Shown: positions 44,346 to 55,667 of the stretch, piece after piece
Layout: each line of letters begins with the position of its first letter
Position numbering within the stretch: the first letter of the stretch is position 1
Origin: Pisaster brevispinus
Lineage: Eukaryota > Echinodermata > Asteroidea > Forcipulatida > Asteriidae
Reading direction: 5' to 3'
Assembly: GCA_023634235.1 (NCBI GenBank)
Contig: JAMKCF010000001.1
Location: 7,132,758-7,196,757, forward strand
DNA length: 64,000 nucleotides
Notes under the pieces: generated by a model
Seen by the model: the letters and a program-made list of their open reading frames with translations, nothing else
Told to the model about the DNA's origin: nothing
Database searches by the model: none
Program-made: the position numbers and the translations under genes

Positions 44346-45114
44346 GATGTAGTGTTATCAGTACACATGTTACATACAGAAAGAAGTCATAGTGGAGTGC
44401 AAAATATTGATTTGGATCTGTCTGATGTTTGTAGTGAATCTCCTGAAGGAAGTCACATTAATCAGATTGTAGGCAAAGAAACAATGAGGCGTGACATCAA
44501 TGATGAACATGCAAATAATGATGAAGGGGGAAAGGTTTGCATAAAAGCATCAACAAGGAAAAAACGGAAACAAAGTGCAGCGATGAGAAGAAAGCGTGAC
44601 AGAGAAATGAAAAGAAAGAAATATCAAGAGGATAAAGAAAGGAAACTTTATTGTACTGATCATATTAAATATGATCCAGCATTGAAGCAAAATAAGTATA
44701 AGGAATATAAACAAATGAAATATCGTGTAAATATTTCTTATAAAGAGTATCAAAAAAGTACCATGAAAAATATATATAGTGAAAATTTGTCTTATTGTGA
44801 AAAGAAAAAAAAAGAAATGAATGCAAAATACCGCAAAAATGTTGACTGCAGAGAGAGTGTGAAGTGTGCAAGCAAAAGTGTGTATGACAGGAGTAGAGAC
44901 AAAGTAAATAAGACAAGAAACATGAAAAACAAAGTTTATGCAAAATACAGGAAAGAAAAACAGGCTGCTGACAAATCTAGGTATCATAATTTGAAGTACA
45001 AGTTGAAAAAAAATAGTGATAATAAAAGACATTATCGTACAAATGTACTGTACAGGTACAATTTATTAAATAACGTCAAAAGGAAATATCATCGAAATGT
45101 ACTGTACAGGTATA
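44112..45114 (+). CDS. Helitron replication protein, N-terminal part (OTU C-half and Lys/Tyr repeats)
   Basis: The ORF runs from the OTU C-terminal half into a long basic stretch: KKRKQSAAMRRKRDREMKRK, then many YR-x-NV/YK-x-Y units such as KYRKNVDCRESVKCASKS, and ends LYRYNLLNNVKRKYHRNVLY RY before the CACTA insertion. Helitron proteins of invertebrates often have such Lys/Tyr-rich repeats before DUF6570. The ORF nominally continues to 45188 through CACTA sequence, but that part is foreign. Removing the insertion with one ATA joins it in frame to 62574. Confidence 0.7.
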
Positions 45115-45290
45115 CACTGTGCAAAATTGGTTGTTTCCGTCAAAGGAAACTTGCTCGGAAATGGGACGGAAATCAACCCGTTTCCTGATTGCTTCGTGCT
45201 GCTTTCCGGTGACCCATTTCCTACCCGTTTCGGAAAGCGTAAATGCACCCCACGTTTCCTAAATTTACCACCCATAGGAAACGCCTGTTG
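45115..45290 (+). repeat. left subterminal repeats of the CACTA element
   Basis: At least nine GGAAA/TTTCC motifs occur in both orientations: TTTCCGTC, GGAAACTTG, GGAAATGGGACGGAAATC, GTTTCCTG, CTTTCCGG, ATTTCCTACC, TTTCGGAAAG, GTTTCCTAA and GGAAACGCC. This is the clustered short motif array to which the accessory transposase binds in plant CACTA elements. Confidence 0.75.
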
Positions 45291-45548
45291 TAAATGCCTC
45301 CATGCCTTCCGGCTATTGATGGGTGTTGTATTACATAATGTAATTAATGTAGTCTATGGGTGTACGAAAACCCCTTGGGACATTTATTTAAAATAACCAC
45401 CCCTAAATAGAAATGCCTTCATAGTGTAAGTAGTTGATTTAAACATGTTTACACTGCCAGAGCTTTAGTTTGGCCTACTTTTGATTGTCTCCACAGTCCT
45501 ACTATATGACTTCCCCAATTCTCCCATCCCAGTTCTAGCCCTCTCCTT

Positions 45549-45569
45549 GAATGCCTTTTTAAGGCATTC
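45549..45569. repeat. short hairpin inside the CACTA element
   Basis: GAATGCCTTTTTAAGGCATTC pairs 9 bp around a 3-base loop. It may be a remnant of a small nested element. The DNA between it and 46720 holds no gene. Confidence 0.6.
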
Positions 45570-46721
45570 CGGTGTTCGACCTCCAGATAAATATAAAACA
45601 AAATGCACAATAAACATTTAGTATAATTAAGCCAAATGCATTCGATGTTTTGTATTAAAGTAATCAAGTTTATTAAATCACAAAAACCAATCTTCAAATT
45701 ACAGTGAATCTTGCAGCAAACGAATTACTTACAGGTTGCTAAACTGATGAAAATCAAACACTACAACGATGAAAAATGACAGGTCTGCCCATATGACATT
45801 TGTTTGTAATATTTTGTTTTTAATGCTGGGCTTGAAACATAAAAGTATCACGTAGCCGGTGACGTGCCGCATCATATCATTGTGTTAAACACAAAGTTTT
45901 GCCGCAAATACATTTTTATCAATCGTGAAACAACTACATCGGAATACAGAAGAACGAAGTTGGTGTGTTCTCGTAAAAAAAGCAGATGTAACTACTAGTG
46001 AAGACAGTTCGGATTTATCATCCGTCAGCAGCGGTACATCGCTTACACTTTAAACTATGTAGTAATGTCAAATTTGTATTAGGAAAAAACATATCTAACT
46101 CTTGTTACTAGTATAAAACAAAATGAGATTAACACATTTCTGTTTCTTTAGTTTTTCCCAATAAAACTTCAATGCAAGATGAAGGATTATAAACCCAAAA
46201 CATTTAAAAGCGTTATTGGTGAAATTTAAATATCTCCATCTCAAATTTAAATTCAACTTTTAACTAAAAAGAGCTCTTCCAAATCCTCACATGAAATTAA
46301 AAACCGCGTTTTTGTCGTGCCAATAGAAAGTGACAAATAAATGAAGTTTTCACAAGTTGGTTTGTATGGTTTGATTATTATATTTAATCTGGTTAGAAGG
46401 GTTGAACTCCCCCACCGGAATAAAAGTAAACAATGTTATAACTAAAATTATGTTTGACAGTGGCGAAATCATAGAATTAATTTTATGCTTCAATTCTATG
46501 GGCAAAATGCACAATACAATTTGACTGAACGCGCAAATTGCACCCCGGTATAACAAAACACGTCAGCATTTATCTTATCAAGAACTGACAATAAACAAAA
46601 AATAATATTGATAATTATTTAAGATCAACATATGATTGTTGCTTTTTTGGAGACTTAATTTTCATGTGTTTTTGAATTTCAATAAACACACCATACAACC
46701 AACTTTGGATGTCGTTTCACA

Positions 46722-49700
46722 TTAGGACCGCACAGCCCAGGAGGGAGCTCCCTCTGGTGCGGGACGGGTGGAAATACCACCGGCAATAAACTTGGGGAGA
46801 AGTCTAGAAACTATTGCGGGCGCAGTCGCAGCAAAACGGGAATCCAGCTTATGCTTTAATGACGTTAGCTTTGACCGCTCCCACGGTAGTTTCCGTAGCC
46901 TCCTCGTTTTAGCCTGGGAGGTCCCCTCGTCCTCGTCTTCCGACATACTTTCTTCGGAGGACATAAACTCCATTCGGAGAACCTCATTAGCCTCGGCCTT
47001 TGCACTCTCCGATAATGCGATTGATTGCATCGCCGACCTTCTCCTTTGCAGTTTCTGTGTGTGTGTGTGGAATAAGGAATAGGAAATAATTATTAGAAAA
47101 ACCTGCACAAGCCACAAAGTTCCTGTTTGTGTGTAGCAAAGAAAAATGCTGGGTGTTTCATTCGGTTGATGAAACTTTTAATCAGCTTACTCTGGCTAAG
47201 AAAGCCCGAGGGCAGGTGAGCAAAAACAATACATCGATACAATATGAGAGCACTAGAATCAAAGTGAAAAATAAGAACTTATGATTTTTTTTTATTTACG
47301 TGCAATATCTAGCTGATTGATGAGAAGCAAGTCTCAGACAGAATTATTGAGGATAAAAACGCACTGAACGAATATTTGAGGGGGGGGGGGGCTTCATAGG
47401 GTTCAAGTGGAGATGAAAGTATGCATTTTAATGTCACAAAGAAATAACTTAAGTTAGGTGACACCATTTATTTGAATATGGTGGAAGATATTATTTTCAT
47501 TGAGGAAAGAAACTATATTTCACACAACAGAATACATTTCCTCTCTTGGCTGGCTGACTGTCTGGGGATATTAAGGTGATCATTGGAAAATAGTACTAAG
47601 CAGACTACCCAGACAGGTATGTTCTGCAATGATCAAACTTTCTTAATCAAAATTGGATCATAATGGTTCATCACACATACAATTGACACTTACTCTGAAT
47701 TGTCTACCCCTCTTCCGAGCGGCGTCAGTATGCTTGCTGTAAGTGCCATTGCGTTGTCTTCGTGACTTGTCACGTAACGAATTGTAGTACGTCTTACAAG
47801 CTTCTGAAAAAAGAGTGCAATATGAAAAATTAGGGCGTGAGCAACCTCTCAAGTTAAGAAATCAGGTGTCACGATGGAACATCTTCAATAACATTGCGTC
47901 GTTTTCATTTCGTCATACTTACTTTTGATTTGAAGCACTTCCCATCTGCTTCGTCCATAAAGGGTTCGTACCTCCCTAGTCAATCTGGCTATTACTGCCT
48001 CATTTTCTGGGCATGACTTCCTTTAATAAAGAAAACACAAAACGATCAAGAAGAGTTGGATTTTTTTTCTATAATGCAATCCTAAAGACAATTTGTAGGC
48101 TGTAAATTAATATTATCAAACAGTTGCAATATAACTTTATAAGTGCACCAAGTGTGGTCTAGGATCCAACATAAATCAGGAGTCTAGTCTTCTACAGGTA
48201 TAGAAAAGCCAAAAATGAAAAGTAGTTTATATATGATTATTTCAAAGACACGATGAACCTTAAATATCAGACACAACCCATTATGTAAAAAACAAACTAT
48301 TGTCACCGGGGCTGATTTTGGGTAGTCACACCTGACGTTAGGGATAATTCAAGGACACAATAAATTTTGTTTGCTGTAGTATGTTGAGAAAGCTGAAGAT
48401 GAAAATAATTACAGTGGTGATATTTAACCGTGCTGTTTAAAATTGTAATAAAAATCTAACACCTGCTGTGTCTCCTACTATGAAAACTTTAATTGTAAAA
48501 CCACCATAAAATCTCTGTGAGAATTCTCTGAAATTCACTAATAATTTTCTCTTTAACCATGCGCTCCCCTTAAAATCACCTTGAAAAAAGGAGAGATCTG
48601 TAAAGACCAATATTTGGATTTCACCCTGACTTCACAGAATCATGGAGGTAAATGCTGTCCATGTAGCCCTAGATTACCTGAATTTGAAATTAATTCTCTG
48701 GAATGTGAATTCCCACTGCCCCCACCCCATTGTTTAATTTCGTTAGCTCTATTGCAGATGTAAACATTGGTCTATGATAAGTCTCGCCTTGTTATCAGTC
48801 TGATAAACTGCCCTCTTAAAACAACATCAACTGGTGTCCTTGCCAAGGACATCGTGAGTACTGCTTGGATATCAGCAGAAAACACAGACACCCAAGATTT
48901 AGACTTGGGCTGCTTTCAACAGCACATCACACAGACAACAATTTGAAACACTTATGCTCTGGCTAGAACTCCTTGAATACAGGGTGAAAAGAGGGATTTA
49001 ACAGTAATGCATGCAACGGTACAAAAAATTGACACTATCAACTAAATGTTTGCACTTACATCAAGAGAAGATTGAATCCACCGTTCTGGTCTCCAGGTCT
49101 GAATATTTTCCCATACGTTTCACGGACAGCTTGCTGTTGATATAACAATTGAATCCAGTATAATCTCTATATTATTTACATTAAGTAGAACTTGAAGATA
49201 AAGGCAATTTGGATTTTGTATTCTACAAATTATAGTCTCGTTACGTACTACAACAGTATTGAAATGACAGATCATAATATTATGGAATAAAAAAACTACA
49301 AGTTTCCCGCAAGGAATTCTCACAAAAAGTGTGGTAGTGACAAACAAAAGTACGTTATGTGGCATTTATTAACTCACCGAACATGCACTGGGTACAACTA
49401 CCCGTTTACTCCTCTGGAGTTGACTTTTCCCATTCGCCAATCTGCTCTTCACTTCCTTCAGTTCATCAGCAAGACGTTTGTTTTGTTGGTACAAATCGGC
49501 AAGGGTAACAGCAGGAACATCATGGGACGACTGTGACACCTAATATGAAAAACAACGCTAAAATTAATGGCCATGGGTTGATCAGATTGGGCAAAACAAA
49601 CTAACAAACATATTGGAATTCTGATAAAATAAACTTGATTGAACTGTTGTACATACTAAATTAATTCTATTTTTAATAAAGAGAACAATATCTACAGATG

Positions 49701-50285
49701 TTCATTTTAAGAGGTAAAGACTGAGGACGACCCATGCCCAACATCGTCCGGGGGAGTTTCGAGCGAAGTGTGGCACTGGGGCATTGACAAGAAATATGCC
49801 TATGGTCTTACAATTCCTATTGAGTGACAGTGTAAACTTCTCAAACATTGTATACTAACACTTAATAATAGTAATAAAAGTCGGCAATCGTGATGTTACA
49901 ATTTAGGTTTCCTCGAAAATATTATAAATGAAACTGTTATTTATAACGTTAGTTACAACGAAAATCAACCAAATGACTCACCGAGGATGTGTTATTTGCA
50001 GCTGGATTGATTGGGCTCACTGGGAAAAGCGGCCTGGGTGTAGATCGAGCCAGTAAGTCGGACCGCCGATTAGGGCGTTCTTCTTTTTGGCGTTGAAGAT
50101 GCCTGTGGATATCCCAGTGCATTTGAAACAGGTCCATCAGAGGGCCTGTTGTTGTTACTTTGCACTGCTGGTGAAGTAGACTCGAGAGATTCTAAGCTTT
50201 CAACAAAATCGTCGTCATCAATGACAGACTCCCGATCAATTTCTTGTAAAAGATCATCTGTCAACACGAAACGACGAGACGCCAT
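46722..50285 (-). CDS. CACTA accessory protein, TnpA-like (coiled coil, basic C-terminal region); one frameshift in exon 1
   Basis: Minus-strand exons: 50285-49982 (MASRRFVLTDDLLQEIDRES...); 49539-49378 (VTLADLYQQNKRLADELKEV, a coiled coil); 49133-49060; 48020-47923 (TREVRTLYGRSRWEVLQIK); 47803-47694 (TYYNSLRDKSRRQRNGTYSK, HTDAARKRGRQFR); 47054-46722. Intron phases from exon 2 onward are consistent (0,2,1,0) and each junction is GT/AG. The last exon has EANEVLRMEFMSSEESMSED ... LRKLPWERSKLTSLKHKLD ... APSWAVRS, a C-terminal pattern I know from many invertebrate repeat proteins. Exon 1 has one base too many: MASRRF... hits TAA after TPKRRTP near 50070, while the frame that splices on starts NRRSDLLARSTP. 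Divergent from the transposase, it likely binds the subterminal motifs. Alternatively translation starts at 50137. Confidence 0.7.
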
Positions 50286-51140
50286 GTTGCAAACTTACAG
50301 ACAAATTTAGGGACAGTCACACTCGAGACAAAGCCCATCGAGCATGAAAGCACAGTATAACCTTTTTAAAACTCGTGGCACAAAACTCATTCTCCAATCA
50401 GAAGGCGAATCTGTGGTCATCTGATAATCTGAGCAGGAAATGACCACGTCGTCAAAGTATGCAAGGTGATTTATGTTTCGCAGCTGCAAGAAACCGGGGC
50501 TGCGACCACTCGTAAAACGTCCAGCCAAGGACATGCGAACGTGTCTTCTTTCAAGCGAAACTCCTCAAGCCAACTAGACTTCGTAGTGCAACGCCTCGTT
50601 TTACCCTTTCAACCCAATTCCTGTTCCACCGACAATTTTTACGTGAGTAAAGTACAGAAACGTTTGAAGTAGAGCTTATGCTAAAAGTCAGAAAAATTAA
50701 TTCTTATGTAAAATTAAACTCTTAATTAACATTAGTTTTGTGAGTGTGAATGGACCTTTATAAAGGCAAAGCCGTCATTTTTAATTAACGTGACGAAAAC
50801 GAGGCTGGAAGGAAAATATAGTCGCTCACATTTTACGATATTCAGTGTTTAAGATTCTATTTTGACACGGGGAATATGACACAGTTAAATCATATAGAGC
50901 TATAGGAACATTGATAACGGTGTAATGCATGGTTCACTCCGCAGGTGCATGACCAACATGAACACTTCAACAAGTCAAAATCGTACTCTTGTGCTGACCA
51001 ATTTTCGACATTATAAACTTAAATTTGTGGAAAAACATGCATCTTTAAATGTTTAGTACGTATGCATATCATTGATAAAAATGGCAACACTTTTTGTTTT
51101 ATGTCTTATAGGTTCTTCTACTGTATAAATAATTAGAAGG
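50286..51140. promoter_or_regulatory. divergent promoter region of the two CACTA genes
   Basis: The 855-bp intergenic region between the two start codons. An inverted CCAAT (ATTGG at 50394-50398 read as CCAATC) lies near 50394, and CpG-rich sequence surrounds 50290-50660. It probably drives both genes. No other feature is supported. Confidence 0.4.
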
Positions 51141-54100
51141 ATGAAGGAAAAACGGCGAGTATGTCCAGCCTGCTCTAGAGATTTGTCACGAAGGGCATTC
51201 TACCATAAACAAAAGTTCTACAACAATGACAGATGGACTTGTAATGAACAGCCACTTTCTTGTTCCTCATCATCACCACAAAATGGTATGCTTATGGTGA
51301 TGTAATGAACTATACCATAACAAAAAGGTATCAGAAGGTCAAAAGCACACGGCATTCTTAAAAAAATACGATCTTGCTGAAAGTACACAAAATCCAGTTT
51401 ATTGTAATTATTATTGAAAATAATTGTACTGTGTTTATGGCTGTTAGGCTACCAACGTGATCAACATTTTGTGTCGCTAAACATGTTCAATATGTGGCTA
51501 CAGCACTAATATGTGAAAGTCCTAAGCTTTTCAGTATTATTTAACCAACCACGTACTTTGAGTACTTTTATATCAATGGTTGATATTGAAACCCGGCTTT
51601 TTTTTTTTTTTTTTTTTTTAATTGCAGCTTGTTCGTTTGAATTTGAGCCACCTGTTCGAAGGCCATACGATGTTTCAGGTGATCTCCATTCCAGTACGGA
51701 CATCGAGATAGATTCACTCGACCATGCGCATGCTTGCAGTTCAGGACTACAAGATGGTGTAACCGATGGGAATGAGGAAGTAAGAGCTTCTTAAAATGCG
51801 TCTGTTTTCCAATCTTTCCTCTTTTAAAAATAAATTGCCTATAAGTTACTAGAATTAACGTCGGAATGCCGCAAAAAATAATAACAATAAATAAATAAAA
51901 TAAAAAAATACATTTAGCTTTTTTGTGAATTTTTACCAGGATCATGTCGAGCGTGTTGCTTATAGGTTATATCACTTAAAGTTCTACATCTGTTGATTCA
52001 GATACCCCATCAATATGCAGATTTACAATCCCATTTAAAGTCCCATCTCAATCCGTAAATTTGTTGAGTTAGAAATGAGATGGTACCTTAGTGTTCAAAG
52101 AAATATAGCAAGATTTTTCTTAAAACATAGGCCCTACACCAAATTAAACTTGCCTTCTCAAGACAAAAGACGAATTATATGACATACACACATAGCAATG
52201 ATGAAGCCTAGATTCCAAGGAAAGATCATTGTGTTATTTGGTTGATATGTAAATATTCACAAAATGCCCACACCAGTTTCAAGACACGAATCGTTCTTAA
52301 TGGAATGTTCACATTTGACCCCTCTCATTATATTTTATTACCCGACTGATGACAGTTCTTGCCCTCATCCATTTCCTTTAGTACATGTAGGCCTATGGAT
52401 TTGTGTTTGATATAGGTTTTTGGGCGACGTTTAAAATGAAGCCTTCTTCCCTACAATTAGATACATGATGCATTCGAATGTTACCTTTAAGTGTGATGAT
52501 GAATATGACTGCACACTTATAAGTAGGTTTGATAGAAAATGTTATGATCCGAGTACTGAACTAAAAATATCCAGTAATAGAAATGCCTTAATAAAAGGAA
52601 AAAATCGAGTAAAGCTGTTGCTTGAGTGAGGACTGAAACTAGAGGGAGTGGAAAACATTAAGAAATAAAGGATCAATTATGTGTCACCTTGAGAAAAACT
52701 CTATCGGGCATGGTGGCTAATGGAAAGTTGGAAGGACAAGTAAAGAAACCAATAACCATATTAGAAAGACAAATATTGGGTCTGCCGTACATCAATGCAA
52801 GCAATGTAATAGGTTGGACCTTGGTGTTCTCCAAACTGATGAAGGATAAATTAGTATGTTAGGTGCTGAATTTAGGAGGTTAAACATCTGGAGTGGTGAA
52901 TGTAAACAAAGAGAAATGTAATTTTGGACTGTTATTGAATATGGGAACAAATTCTCAAAGTGTTTTCAACAGTATGTGATACATATATAATCATTGGCCA
53001 ATGAACGGAACACTACAGCCTGAAACATAAATATTTTCATTTCAGGATGCTGTGAGTGACATTTCTCAATCAACCACGCCGTTAACTAGCGAAAGTTCTG
53101 ATTGCGAAGACGACCACTGGGAGGAGACAGAAACGGACCCAAGAGACTTACAAGATTTGATCGAGGACGATTCATGCCAGAACAAGGATAAGACAGATGA
53201 TAGACAAAACTTTAGCGTTCAAGGAAAATTAAAAGCCCTCCTACTGTGGGTTTGCCATTTTCTCCTCTTATGGCAAACGACCTACCTCATAAGTGATCGA
53301 GCTTTGGAAAAGCTTTTACGTTTTTTAAAAATCTTATTTCAAGTGTTAGGTCGGCAAGTGTCCGCTGTTGCAGAAATTGCAGTGGCTATTCCCAAATCAG
53401 CATACATGATAAGAAAACATTTGAAGTTTGACAGGGATGCTTTTGTGAAATTTGCCGTTTGCCCTAAATGCACCAAATTGTACGAATTTAATGAGCTTGT
53501 TTACGAAACCGGAGGGATCCTTAATGCTCGTAGATGCAATGGGAAGTCGGTTAAAACAGTGACGCTCTCGGGAGGTGCAAAAAAGTATAATCCGTTGAAA
53601 ATCTTTTGTTTTCAAAGTATCATTGAGAGACTAGAAAATATGATAGAGCGAGAAGGTTTTTTGGATGTTTGCGAAGAGTGGAAAGGTCGTAAAATACCCT
53701 CTGGATATTTAGCTGATATATACGACGGCAGCATGTGGAAACAATTTCAAAACATTAACGATCGGCCATTTCTGACAGACCGGTACACGTTTGGTTTTAT
53801 GCTTAACTGCGATTGGTTTCAGCCATATGTGCGTAGAGTTGTTTCAGTTGGTGTTATTTATCTAACTGTGTTAAATCTGCCCAGAAATATAAGATTTAAA
53901 CCTGAGAATACCATTGTTGTTGGAGTTATTCCTTCTCTGGAAAAAGAACCCTCATCTCTAAATACATTTCTTAAGCCAATTGTACACGAATTAAAAGCTT
54001 TATGGACTGGAGTCCGGGTAAGTGCCAATGGTAATGTCATTACAATCCGAGGTGCACTTCTATGCTGCACTTCAGATCTTCCAGCAAATCGTAAACTTTG

Positions 54101-55667
54101 TGGGTTTTTAAGTCATAGTGCACGATTATTCTGTTCAAAATGCTTGAAGGAAGCGCCTTGTGTTCCCACTGAAGAAAACGATAGGCTTGGCCGGCCCCAA
54201 ACAAAAAACAACAATGGTGGGTTTAACAAAACCACATGGGTTGAGCGCAACGATGTTAATCATCGTGGATCCGTCACGCGGGTACAACAGTGTACTAGCC
54301 TCCGGGAACGCGAGAAGCTTGAAAAAACACTGGGAGTGCGGTACACTTGCCTGCTGGATTTGGAGTATTTTGATGCAGTGAGATTTTGTGTCATAGACCC
54401 TATGCACAATGTGTTTACGGGAACTGCTAAACATGTATTTCGCCACTGGGTCAAGCATGGCATTTTGACAAGAAAAGCACTTGATGAAATAAGTGACAAG
54501 ATTACTCATATCTTATCATCCTATAAACTTGGGCGAATTCCAACAAAAATTTCTTCCAATTACAATAATTTCACTGCAGAAGAGTGGAAAAATTGGACGT
54601 TGTATTTCTTATTATATGTTTTGGACGGAATTTTACCTTCATCTCATCTAAAATGTTGGCAAACGTTTGTTCTTGCTTGCAGACTTACATGCAAGTCATA
54701 CATCTCTTTAGCAGATGTCAAAAAGGCCGATTACTTGTTCCTGAAATTCTGCAAGGAGTACGAACAACTTAACGGCTGTTTGGCAATAACACCAAACACG
54801 CATCTTCATAACCATCTTAAGCAATGCATTGTTGACTTTGGCCCTGTAATGACCTTCTGGTGTTTTTCCTTTGAAAGGTTTAATGGGTTTATAGCAGACA
54901 TCCCTACTAATAACATCAACATCGAAGTGCAGTTTATGAGAACTATTGCCCGAATTCCTTTTGTTAAAAGTGAAGACTTTTCTGCCATCTTTGATAATAT
55001 CTCACCAGTTGTAAATACTTCTTATGATAATTCGCCAATGCCATCGACAGTTTTAGAACTTGTCGATACTTGGAAAGGGCCATTCAATGTAAATTCTTTC
55101 TCAAATCTCAATGCTATCAAACCTGTTGGAGTTTGTACTGTCACTGGTTTTGACCCTCTGGATTTAAACGACTTACGGCAAACATACAAACACATTTACA
55201 AAGATGAGAACATAATGGGGGAACACTTGCAGCTTACTTGCCTTAAGTTTGGAAACATATATATTGGCAATGAAATGTTTGGTTCAAATTTCAACAAAAG
55301 ATCTCGTAACAACAGTGCAGTTATTGCACGTTGGGCCGATAGCAGGGGTTTCATCGATTGTCTTTCTGATTTGCGACCGGGAACAGTAAAATACTATATA
55401 AAACATACTTTATTCGTCAAGGGCAAACCAGTTATACACATTCTGGCCTGTGTAAAATGGTTTGTAAAAGCTGAACCAACGGGGGAAGGAAATTGCACGT
55501 ATTTAGCCCCTTTAACAACTTGGAAAAACAGAACTTCCCTTCAAGGTGGTGCGTCTTCTTTTATACCAGTTCAAAGAATTCAAGGGAAATTTATTGCTGC
55601 GCGTGATAATACTAATAATAGAGGCAAAGTAGTTATAACCGAGCTCAATAGACAGCTTTTCTTTTAA
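51141..55667 (+). CDS. CACTA transposase (Transposase_21 family), intact, 972 residues
   Basis: Exons: 51141-51285 (starts MKEKRRVCPACSRDLSRRAF, zinc-binding C-x2-C), 51628-51779 and 53046-55667. Phases agree (1, then 0) and all junctions are GT/AG. There are no stops, giving 972 residues. An acidic linker (SSDCEDDHWEETETDPRD) and a hydrophobic stretch precede a zinc knuckle (FAVCPKCTKL). The core follows the tnp2 pattern: GFMLNCDWFQPYVRR, IYLTVLNLPRNIRFKPEN, then FLSHSARLFCSKC, WVERNDVNHR, VRFCVIDPMHNVFTGTAKH and CFSFERFNGFIADIPTNN. The probable DDE residues are the Asp of NCDWFQP (about 355), the Asp of IDPMHN (about 550) and the Glu of FERFNG (about 709). It cuts and joins CACTA ends with 3-bp duplication. 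The intact frame suggests recent activity. Confidence 0.9.
51780..53045 (+). other. second intron of the CACTA transposase gene
   Basis: From donor GTAAGA at 51780 to acceptor TTTCAG ending at 53045. AT-rich with no exon or repeat noted. Confidence 0.6.

Noticed and set aside
44550..45032. Phe/Ile-rich minus ORF resembling a membrane protein
   Set aside because: It is the antisense of the Lys/Tyr-rich Helitron repeat, which automatically reads as Phe/Ile/Leu.
45115..45188. Continuation of the Helitron ORF to 45188
   Set aside because: These bases are the CACTA left end. The true frame continues at 62574.
54135..54509. Minus-strand ORFs within the transposase exon
   Set aside because: They are shadows of a long conserved plus-strand coding exon.
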